Assembly: GCF_037975245.1 (NCBI RefSeq)
Contig: NC_092563.1
Coordinates: 1,515,001-1,579,000 of the forward strand
Direction of reading: 5' to 3'
Origin: Apostichopus japonicus
Taxonomy: Eukaryota > Echinodermata > Holothuroidea > Aspidochirotida > Stichopodidae
DNA length: 64,000 nt
Part shown: positions 23,501 to 35,800 of the stretch, piece after piece
Numbering within the stretch: the stretch's first letter is position 1
How the letters are laid out: each line of letters begins with the position of its first letter
The notes under the pieces: model-generated
What the model saw: the letters and a program-made list of their open reading frames with translations, nothing else
Databases searched by the model: none
Told to the model about the DNA's origin: nothing
Made by a program: the position numbers and the translations under genes

Positions 23501-26500
23501 TAGAATACACACAGGGTGTGAGAGTGCCTTCATGATCGTCATTGAAGAATACACACAGGGTGAGAGAGTGCCTTCATGATCATCATTTCTTGTAGAATAC
23601 ACACAGGGTGAGAGAGTGCCTTCATGATCATCATTTCTTGTAGAATACACACAGGGTGAGAGAGTGCCTTCATGATCATCATTTCTTGTAGAATACGCAC
23701 AGGGTGCGAGAGAGTGCCTTCATGATCATCATTTCTTGTACTGTTATTTTCCTTCCAGACCATAACCACACCAAAAAAAAAGGCTGCATACAGTTTGCGG
23801 TCCAGATTGGTTCTGCGTAGCAGCGACACTCCAACAGCAGGCCAATCAGGGGAACCTTGTTATGATTCTACACCTCCCAGAGGAGACGATAGGGAGTTTC
23901 CGATGGGTATAATCGACGAAGAGGTGCCCGACCACGTACTGGAACAATGCACCGAAGCACTCACTGTCGAAGTCCAGAAACTTCAGGTATAGTCATAGAC
24001 ACATGATTATTATTATTTTTGTTCAATTTTTAAAAGAAGATTGATTGATGGAAGTTTATTCAATAATAGAAAGTAAACCCATTGAATCTGTAGAGCTTTA
24101 CCCTAGTTTTGGGTAGCAATGATATATGTGTTTAAGAATGTCAAGGGCTTTGGTAAAATTTTGAAGATCTGAAAGCCCTATTTAGAGCTCATTCATGTAA
24201 TACAGATTCAGAACACATAGTCATTTACTTAAAGGTAATGTGTCTGCATACTTCTTAGCAAACAAACAGCTTCTAACAAACGAAACCAAAGTACTAAATT
24301 GTAACTGTCATAACTGTAATCATAATGCCAGCTGTTGAAACAATAAAACTAAAGATGAGTTCGAAAAATAATTTTGGGTATAGACAGATCTTTCTTTGTT
24401 TGCAAATATGAGACAAGTTTAGGTGTAGGGAGGGGTGACCTTACTACTAGGGCTAACTTATTGCACTGGATATAGTCCAACGAACACCTTTGAGCTAAGA
24501 CATTAAAGTCAGGATCACACACACACACACATATATTTAATTCTCAAGACAATATATGTATTTGACACTGGTGAAAAATTGTGTACAATTATGTAATTTG
24601 ATCATGAAGTTTGCATTGTCTTGTACCTTTGTCACACTTATTAATTCTGGATCTTTTGAGCTGTTTCTCTAGATTTTAACCCTAACCCATACCCTTTTCT
24701 TCCTTTAATTCCCTTCAGGAAAAAAACACAGAGCTTCACAACCAGCAAGAGGTTAGTGAAGAAAATGTTATGAAGATGGCGCAGCAAATTTCAAAGCTGG
24801 AATACCAGAATGAGGTGAGCTACTGTTTTGCTTTTAATAACAAAATAGCATGAAAAGAAAAATTAACTAAAGGAACAGCATCTCTAAAAAAAATAGCTAC
24901 GCTGCATCCCCTCCCCACTCCGCACCTACCCACACTCCCAAGTTTTGGAAGAAAACCTTAAAATATCCCATTTCCATTTTTATGATGTTAGAAAGTACCC
25001 TTTCTCCCACATGCAAAGTAAGTTACTGTTTTTGATCAACTTCAAGTGCTCTTTTCTTGAACAAGAGTTTAAAGGAAATTGTGTGATTTCCCCACACAAA
25101 ACAAAGTCAATCATCCCCATGTTCCTCAAAGTTGGTACAGCTTTTGTTTTTACCAGGATTGAAGATGAAAACGATGCATTATCTTTACAAGAGGATATCA
25201 ATAAGCTGCATCTATGGTCTGAGTAATGGCAAATGTTATTTAATGTTAGCAAGTGTAAGATTCTGCACTTTGGTCATAATAACCATCGTTTCAACTACTT
25301 TATGAATGGTCAGCCATTAGAGACAGTGAATGAAGAAAAGGATCTTGGTGTTATTGTTTCAAGCTCTCTCAAATTAAATACACAAGTTGTTGCCTGTGTG
25401 AAAAGAGCCAACAGGATTTTGGGAATGATTTACAGTACTTTTGAAACTAAGGAACATGAATTAATGTTGCAACTTTATAAATCTCTTGTTTGTCCACACT
25501 TGGAATTTGCCATTCAAGCTTGGAACCCATATTTAAAAGGTGATATAGATTATCTGGAAAAAGTACAGAGAAGATTTACAAGGATGATACCTGTTTTGCA
25601 GCATTTGCCATACAATGAAAGACTTTCTGCTCTAAATCTCACAACATTATCCACCAGAAGACTAAGAGGAGATTTAATTGAAGCTTTTAAAATTATGAAA
25701 GGTTTCGTAAAAGCTAGCCCTCAATTATGGTTTGAATTTAGCGACATCTCTTTTACTAGAGGCCATTCAATGAAACTGTGCGCAAAATATTCAAAATTGA
25801 ATGTACGCAGACATTTTTTTTCGATCAGGGTTGTATCCGAAATGGAATGCCCTTCCACAGTCTGCCATTGATGCTACCAGTATTAATCAGTTCAAGGGAC
25901 TTTTGGACAGACATCTGCATTGTAGGGGAGTTACAAGAGCTGTGCTCTCTCTCCCTTCTTCATCCCACACTACATCTGTCTAGTGATGAGGTGTGGGATA
26001 CAGGTGAATACAGGTGAATAAACACATACAAAAGACTGAAAACAAAGATAGATTTGCGAAATAATTAAATTTTATTCAAACCATTGAATATGCACCAAAA
26101 AGGTGAATTATCTTTTCTGCATTTCGTTACGTCTAGTTCACAACTTAGTGTTAATGTTTGTTGAATCCATTTAATCTGATCAACAGTTGCACTCTGAGGA
26201 GAAGACAGAATGGAGTCAGATGAAAGAAAACTTAATGCATCAGGTCGAGAAGTTAACTGAGGAGCTCTCCACTCTCAGGAATACATATGAGAGTAAGAAT
26301 ATTTGTATTATCTTTTGTCTTGTAAATATGTAGATATATTGCATGGAGGGTATTAAATACAGTGTTAATACTGTAACACAGTGTTAACACTGTTATCATT
26401 TAGTTACAGGGATAGTCCAGATTAAAGATATTTAGTTTAATAGTTTAATATTTAGATTAATAGAAGAGGAATGTGCTCTGAGCATGCTGCTGGTGAAATT

Positions 26501-26776
26501 TGCATTATTCAGTTCCTGAGAACCATTTTGGTAATAACAACATGTGAAGTTGACACATGTTTTGTACCAAAGAGAGAAGTTCAGCAAACAGGTGTGATAC
26601 CATAGATACACACCAAACAACCTTGTTTTTATGTTTTTCTTCTCAAGTTCTCATCCGATTTTTCTAGCTCAAAATATGGATACATCTCGATATGAATATG
26701 AAACAGTCATCGTGTAATTTTTAATTTTACATCCTCTTAAGTTGTAACCCAATCCAGTTCAAAGTAAAAATATAAA

Positions 26777-26840
<64 letters not shown>

Positions 26841-29800
26841 CATATAAAGCAAAGCAGCTTAGCTGTAAGTGTGCAACTATGACATCATACCTGTTTGCTT
26901 CAATTTCATTTACAGAACTAATTGTGAGAATTGCAATTATCAATATCTCTATAAAGCTATGTAGGAATTTCACTAGGTTGCTGGGAATGTGTTCCTCTTT
27001 TATTAATCAAAAATATAAATTTCCTGCGACTACCCTATTAACCATAGACTTCAGTGCATTAATAATTATTTTAAAGCATAAACTTGCATTAAAAGAAATG
27101 TTCTCTCTTGATCAGGTTAGTATCGAGATGATGTTTTTAACTACTGCATGGAAAAGTATCAAAGAGTTGACAATTGGGATGATTAATCTATTACACACTA
27201 AACTAGATCTGGTCGGTAAGTGCACCAGTTGCAATAAGAATGCAACCTGTATCAGACTGGAGAGTTGGACTAGATAGGTTTAAGCCAAAAAATTTCAATT
27301 TTGGTAAACTTGAGAAAAGAATATCTTTCACATCTGGTTCCATATGTCTACGGCATCAAAATCATGATTTGATGCTTTACCTATGTGTGGTTTGTTCCCA
27401 TTCTCAGCATAATTGGTTTCATCCTTTTTCCTTTCTGAACAGTCACAAGAGGAGAAGCAGAAGATTTCAGACTGATGTTACAATCTGTGGACAAGCAACA
27501 CTTGGAAGAGATGCAGAGATGTCAGAGCAGAGACTGTGAACAGGAGAAGTTAGTCTCGGAGCTCCAGACCAAACTGGTTAAAGCAGAGAGTCTGACCTCT
27601 CAACTTCAGCATGCTATTGATGAGGGATGTCATGATAAACAGCAATTAGAAGTAGGTCATGGAACATGAGCTTATAAACATAGCACCTTCATATAATACT
27701 ATCATATAATAAGATCTACAGTGTGTGAAACTCAAACCTAAAGAGATATTCCAGTGGTAGAAAATGTGGTAATTAAATGGAAAAGGAAAATTTTCCACAC
27801 TTTTAGTTGAAACCCTCATTGCAAAATATCTTTTACCTAACTCAAAATATGGTTGATTGAATAGAACTTAATTTTAATACTGTAGCTTAACCTTCAATTC
27901 TTCCCTGGAGTAGATCACAATAAGTGGTCTTTAATAACATGTCGGTAATTGTTCCTCAAAAGTTCATCCTTTTTTTATTCCAATCTTCTTGTTGATTTAT
28001 CCTCGATACATTTGGAATATCTGACAAGCTGTCAAAGATCTCTGTTTGTAGAATTTTCGTATTGCAACAGTTTTGTAGAATTATAATTTTCCAGCTGTGA
28101 GCAAGTTAGTTAAGTAATATAAAGAAAAAGGAGACATATGCAACTGGATGTGCTGTGATGACATCATTCACCCTGCTGTTGCCTGATGCATTATCACAAA
28201 ATATCACCAGATTTGAAAATAATCATATCTTTGCCATGTATTAGTTTAAAGTAGTTAATGATTTGGCTTGGCTGGTTACCTCACTACGAGTTTCTGGAGA
28301 GAAATCATTTCACAGGGTTTCTCAGTATGTGAAAATTCTGTTTCTTATTTGATTTATATATAACTTTATAATATCATCCAGTCAATGCATACACATCAAT
28401 TATTTAGTACTAGTTAGGTTGAAGGCGGAGTTACTCCTACAGGTTTGTGGTCTGATTTCCTTCTTACGCAGGAAAGAAACTATACTCTGGAGGCAGAAGT
28501 ATCCTTCATGGAGCAGCAGAGGAGAGAGCTGGAGGAACGTCTGCTGGCAGAGGTGACAGCAAAGAAAGAGCTAGCGCAAGAGACAGAGGTCAGGAAATGT
28601 CTACATATCTTAGATATTTACAGGCAAAGTTTATCAGCTTCGTTGGGAAATAAAAACAAAAGTCACTCATCATGGGTTTCCTATCTCAAAGAAAATTGTC
28701 ACCAGAGCATCTGTTTTCTCTCTGTAAGCTTAAGAACCCCTGAAGAAGAACTCTTTTGTCACTTTTGAGGACGCTAGAGATCAAAGTCAATAGAGATTAA
28801 CTTATATGGAAACATAACTTACCTTGGCCGAATACTACACTACAAACATTGAACTGTATCGTATTTACCCAATAATGGCTGCAGCTAATTCAGACAGCAT
28901 CTTTAATGAAATTTTGTCTGCAATTAGTGTGATGGTTATCACCTTTCCTGGGTCCTGTCATACTGTAACTAAATTATAAAATCCCTATGTGTGATCGATT
29001 TCCTGCTGTCCTTATGGTCATGTCAGTGCATTCTTATATTCAGATGTTTTAATGATTCTTTGTCGTATCCATGACTTTCTCATTCTTCATATATATCGTT
29101 TTGGACTGTTGCATTTTATTTTCTAGTATCGTGTAGTACGGGTGTGTTTTTTATAGTGCTGCTTTTGGCAGTTACATTTTTTGCCTTATTGGTTCTATAT
29201 ATTTAATATTTTGGGTTTTGTTCCTATTTGTTTTTAGGTTTTACATTTGTAAAGCGCTTTGAGCAGCTTTGCTGATTATGCGCTATTTAAATATTACTTA
29301 TTATTATTATATCCTTGTTTCCATCTCTATAGTCCATCATCCAACGTCTTGAATTAGAAAGCGAGAAAAACAGCCGACTGACCCAGGAAATCAAGGAAGG
29401 ATCAGACTCGACGCAGAAACTCGGAGAGATGAACGATCAGATCGGTAAAGAAAACGAATCTCTCAGAAAAACAGTTCTCGAACAGGTGAGCCACTCTTGG
29501 TCATTTCCAGGAGGTATGATAGTAGTAAGGGGTGTTACTGATCCAAATATGAAATGTGTTGAGACTGCCATCTTGATCTCAGAGTCAGGACTTGATCCCC
29601 ATTGTCACGATCAGATCGGGATTGTGTGAATAAGAGCGAGTAGGATGTTCCTGAGTTGGGTATTTATTTCACTGAAGCTACAATAACCCTTGTCTGAAAC
29701 TGAGGGTCTAGACTCAGATTTGAGGATCAGAGCTGGATCAAGTTTCAAACATCTGATGGGAAGATCTGTATGAAGTGTGAGATACCTTATGGGAACATGA

Positions 29801-32800
29801 ATGTACTACAGCCTTATCAACTCTGAATATGAATTATCATGACTTAGACCTCAGGTCCTTATCTGGATGTCACTGAAGCGAACCGCGGAGGGGGGGGGAA
29901 ATTACCGGTTATGGGGTTCTTTCGCTTCGAACTCATAAGTGATAAATGAGGATGCAAGAGTGTTCTTGTGTTGAAACAACGACTGACTTTTATTACAAAC
30001 TCTAACAATATGACAATGAAAATATACAAATGAACGAATCATGATACATGACAGTATACAGTAAATGGCTTTTACACTCTTAATGGCTTAACGGACTCTT
30101 TATGACCTAATAAACTCTTATTAAAACTATTCTGACTCGGGGGAAAAACCTATACTTGAACTACGAAATATTCACAGAACCTATGCTTCATCTACGACAA
30201 TACAGCATAGCAGTGAAAATGCTCTGTACCATAAATACTCAAGCTATGACAATGTAAAATGAACATTATGAAATAAACTGCAGAAATAATATAAAACGTT
30301 TGCCAACAGGCGAGGAATTTAACACCTTCGTAATGGCCAGCCTAGGGCAACACATGCCGCTGCAACTCATTATAGGCCTTTCCACCTAAACTGTTCCTAG
30401 ACAGCAGGAATTTCTACCTCCTGAACCCACAAACTCTCAAGAGACTTGGCACTCCATAGCTATCCACAAAGGCTAAGATTAGAAGGACAAGCTCTGAGAC
30501 AACTATATAGTGACCAACAGTAACAAAATGTTCAAGATACAAAATACGAATACGTATACGCTCTTTACACTGTGAGCAGTACAATACTCAAATAAAGGTA
30601 CAATAAAATAATAATCAATACAACTCAACTGTCAATACAGTACAATACACTGTTAATAACTCTCTGTATATAAACTCAACCTGACCCATACTGTCACTCT
30701 ACAGTATAACATAAAAGTACGCAATACAACTAGCACCCATGTGCTTAACGATACACAACCACTGATCTACATAGTGTACACAACACACACTATAAACCCA
30801 TAGGACCAAGGTCCAAAACACAACCTAACGAATGTACTTTACACAGTGAAGTACAACCTAGCCAATGGGGCAACATTCAAAACTTCATTTTAATTAAATA
30901 ATAATAAGGGTACGTACGGTATTTAACAATAATATCTGTGACTTAAACTCTTACTACACTGAAGTCAGCTCGCTCGCGATAAGGAAGAAGAAGAAGACTC
31001 TACGCTTGCGGTACAGGAAGCTCTCCATGCTCGCGGACATCAAGACTCCACTACTGTAGGCTAGTAGGTCCGCCATCCTGGAAACCAATGACTTCGAGCC
31101 ACAAGCCAACCATCTAAAACCTGAGGAGTCCTGCCTCTGAGAAGGGTGACATCTCCTCACGGACTCCAGATAGTAAAGATATATGTAAATCTGGGCTATT
31201 GACGACCCAAGATTAAATGAAATTAACAAAAGTAATAAGGGGTTTACGAGGCGATGCCCCGGAGCTCTGCATGGACGATGTTCGCCATACAACACCGTGT
31301 ACAGAACTGAAGAAAACACACGTGGAAACAGCTAACGCTACACAACTGACTGTTACGGCATATTACATAATACATGTAAATACAACGGGTGCACACTACA
31401 AAATTTCACTTCACTACATCACATTCAGATCTGGATGGAGTGTAACAGTGGTCTTGGAAGCAGCACATCATTTCAGTCAAATATCTATCACATGCATAAG
31501 TATTAGTCACATTTTTCAGAGTTTTTTTTTTAATATTTTATTTGTATCTTAGTTATTGACTTTCCTTTTCTTTTCTTTTGCAAATAGTAATTGATAATAA
31601 TACTTAAAATATCTCACTAGAAATCTCTGTTAATAAAAGTGCCCTTTTATATTTCAGGAGAGTCGCATTGATCAACTAGAGAAAGATGTACAATCCAACA
31701 GCAGTCTGAAGACAACCCTGGAACAGCAATTAGCCGAAACTAAGGTACGTATAAATTACTGTGAATTCTTTGTAAGGAACTGCTGTACAGTTTGTTTAGC
31801 AATTAACCCCATTTTGGGATTCGATAATGGATAAATCATTCCCTGGTTTGTAGCATGTAAAAAAATAAACAAAGTAACATGTGAACATGAAGAAGCATCC
31901 AATTCATAGGTACATCACATGACATAAGCACACATATTCTGTTCTGTCCCGATGATGAGATGCTCAGTTCATGAACGTCGGTGGGGAATCCAGATGTGTT
32001 TGAGATTTCATAATTTTCATGAGACTTTGTCAAGAATCATGGTTTTATCACAACTAAAACAGTACAGTTGCTCTATATCACCAGTTCTGGAATATTTCAT
32101 TCACGAAGTAGTAATTCACAACTGCCGAAATCTTTCCAACTTGAAAATAAGCCAGTGGTGAAAACCAAAGATAACTAAGTTAAGATTGCCAAGTCTTTAT
32201 TTTCTATATTCTTTTGATGCCGATTTCTCACAGGAGGCCATGTCTCAGATTCTTGGTAACCTGCAAGAGCAGAGGACCAAGCTTGCCGAGAAGCGTGTGG
32301 AGGTGGACGAGCTTGGCCAGCAGCTGCTTATAAGTGAACATGAGAAAGAAGAGGTTGCAGTAGTACTGGAGAGGGTCCAGATGAACCTGGAGGAAGTAGA
32401 AGCTCACTCACAGATGGCAGCAAATAAATACGAGGAGAAGGTAAGTCAAAGAAACAGCATTACATGGAGGCAATCTGAGCTCAGCCGGTGAAGCTACTAG
32501 GAGGAGGGGTGGCATCAAATGCAAGAGTGAAGGAGAGTGCTCAGACAACGGTAGAAACTTTCAAATTTGCAATAATTCAAGGCCTGTCATGACAAGTTAC
32601 TTACTAACCATGTATCAACCTTTGTATCTTTGTTTGGATAAAAAGACAATTTTTAGCTGCTTTGACAGAGTTACCTTATTTTCATACAGGCGTCGGAACT
32701 GCATACTTTCTGAACTGTGAAAAGAATTGCAATTTTTTCAGTCAACAAGAAGAAGTAAACAGAAATGGTTTAAATTACTCAGAAACATCCATTTAAGTTA

Positions 32801-35800
32801 CTCAGAAACATCCAAGTTATGCTACTTAGAAACATCCAAATTTAAACTACTCAGAAACAACCAATGAAAATTAATCAGAAACATCCAAATTTAAACTACT
32901 CAGAACATCCAATTTAAACTACTCAGAAACATCCAATTATCTTACTCAGAAACATCCAATTAAAATTTCTCAGAAACATCCAATTTAAACTAGTCAGGAA
33001 CATTGAATTTAAATTTACTCCTTCTTCCTTCTGAAGATAAGAACTTTGCAAGATGACCTACAGGAGATGAATTGTCAGCACTCTGACCTATTGATAGAGA
33101 TGGAGAAACAAGAAACCTTGCTGCAAAGCTCACAAGCAGATTGTGAAGATCTTAATGAATGTATCGCAGATTTGGAGAAAAAGGTGAGTCATGTAACACA
33201 TTTTACACTTGTCTAAGGTTGCACAAGTTGTTTTCTCTTGTTGTTTGTATCAAGTTCAAAATTTTACATCCTAGCAACGGAATAACTTACAGTATCTTGA
33301 TGGGAGTTGGAACTTGGATCAGTGTGTTCCTATTTACTTGTCCTGTATAAGACACTTTTTAAACCTCAGAATTCATTGTATCTGTTGTAACAGGCACATC
33401 AGTGTATGTATCATATCAGATAACCACATGGCTTGTGTCAGCTATATTCACACGCACTATGAACAGGCACATCAGTGTATGTATCATATCAGATAACCAC
33501 ATGACTTGTGTCAGCTGTATTCCCACACACTTTGAACAGGCACATCAGTGTATGTATTATATCAGATAACCACATGGCTTGTGTCAGCTATATTCACACA
33601 CACTATAAAGCTGTACTTTGTTCCCATGCTGATCCACCACAGTTGGGCTAAGTTCAGGCTACCAGCGGGTTTTCATAAATCCGACTCACTGAACAAAAAG
33701 AATGGTAAAGATGGTTGATTTATAACATGTTGAGTTTATGTGATGAGGTATTTGAACATAACAACAGATGATCAATGCTCGTGTAAAACTGTCTGTAAAA
33801 CTGTAAATATGTCACATATTCATCATTCTCACAGTAGTACCTACATCCTTTGCTGTTGCAGCATGTGCATGGATTGGGTACAAAGTTTCACTGTGGTCCT
33901 TTAGATTGATTTCACACCCATCCCTTTGCCTAAACTACTCTTTACCAAAAGGGATTTATACAGAATGTTCTAGATAGTACTGATTAAAGCAACTCGTTTC
34001 TCAGGTTCTGAAGGCTAAATGATCAACAATGCATTTTCAACCTATCTGGTTATCTCACTCCTTAAAGGTGAGTGACTATTATCTCTGGAAAACCTCTTGT
34101 TCAGACACAATTTTCTGTTAATACTGGAATAATCCTAGTCTTCTTGTTGCCTTCCACAGCTCAAAGATATAGAGCAACAGCTGGAAGAAACACAGGCTAA
34201 CATCTCCACGGTAATGGTGGAGAGCGCCCACTCATTGGAGGCACAGGAAACCATGCAAGAACTAGAGTCATATCCTTTGATAGTTTCCCTCTTGGGAAGT
34301 GGAATCTACGACTATTAATTGCAAAAATAAGTGGAATCTACAACTATTCATTGAAAAAATAATTGGAAACTAAGACTATTCATTGCAAAAATAAATTGAA
34401 TAAATCTTTCCTTTTCTTTGGAAGGATATGTTAATAATTGTTTAAACAACTTTCAGGGTAATTTTTGAAGTTAACTTTGGATGGACTTGGCATGGTGAGT
34501 TTATTAAATGAGTCCTCCTGTATCAACATTAACTGATGCAACATTATGATTTAACTCTCCACTTTGTGCAATTAAATTAAGAATACTTTCCATTTTTCCC
34601 TTCCATGGACATCTGGGCATAGCTGTTTACTGCTAGTCAATTTGGACACGAAGAAATACTTTTAAATATGATTTGTGTGGAATGTGCACAAATTACTTCT
34701 GTGAACTTTCCTGGTGGAATGTGAATGATTTAAGTCAAGTTATTGACTTTTGTTTAGAAAGACAAATGCAATGCATGTAATGTAACTAATAGCATTTCAT
34801 CTTATCATAGTTATGGTGTTTAAGTTTTAGTAACAGTTAATATCACAAAGTTATTTATGTCTTTCCTTAATGTTGTTTTCTCCACTTTGAGATCTTCCCA
34901 AGGGAAATTTATGCAGTTATCTGAAAGTTACGAGAATGTGTGTGAAGAACTGGAGAAGATGCGAGAAGAGAAAAACAAAGATATCAGAAACCTCAAGGTA
35001 AGTCTTCCACCTTGCTCTTGATTAGTCTGTTTCTATGTAAATAAAAGCTCAAGTCAATAATACATAATGTACTACTACCAATGTCAAACAGATCAAGAGT
35101 CCCAAGAGAAATAGTAAGAGAAAATTGCTCATATATTATACCTTGTTTTTAACATTTACTTACATCACATTGGATTACATGACTGATTGATTCTTCTCTA
35201 ACTTGGATTTCTAAAGAATTATCTAAATGTTCTTGTATTGTAAGGTGACCAGACGTCCCCGATTTTCGGGGACAGTCCCCGATTACAGTGTGCTGTCCCC
35301 GATTCGTCAAAATGTTCAGGAATTTCGAAAATATCACACATTATTAGTAAAATAATTGTAAAAACAAAATTTAGTCAAGTGTGCAGTCTCAGAACGGAAC
35401 TAATAACCAGTATTTCAGGTGGGCCAGTGTCAAGTGGAAACACTGTTAAAATATGCTAGATCGATCTAGCCTAGCACTCTTTCGACCATATAATTGGCAA
35501 CTACGGCGACACAACAACACTTTATATAGTGTGAGCATGAGCAACTCACAAGCTCTCAAAGAATCACGTAAAGTAAGTGAATTTCATCTAAGAAAAAGCT
35601 ACATTTTTGAAATAAAATTGATTTAAAAAGTGCTTCTGAGTATCACCATTTTGCATCTGAGCACCTTAGGCACTTGAAAATTTTCCAAAGGGGAGGGGGA
35701 CACCCCCACCCCTCCCCCATATCAGTCACGCAACAAATGTCCCTGATTCCAGTCAGGAAATTATGGTCACCTTATTGTATTGGTAATAAAGCATCTTGTA

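Noticed and set aside
22027-23829. Long minus-strand open frames of 16-residue repeats
   Set aside because: They follow the 48-bp minisatellite, whose length is a multiple of three. Frames switch at each 43-bp unit, and the region is a KIF15 intron.
24945-25130. Upstream part of the reading frame before the LINE fragment
   Set aside because: No reverse-transcriptase motif such as the YADD box; the recognisable match starts near 25150.
30954-31319. 121-residue minus-strand gene
   Set aside because: No recognised domain, low-complexity Phe/Leu runs, and it lies in the putative insertion within a KIF15 intron.
34211-34915. GT-AG intron in place of the AT-AC intron in KIF15
   Set aside because: In frame and possible as an alternative, but it discards 30 coiled-coil codons and ignores a perfect U12 donor, branch point and acceptor.
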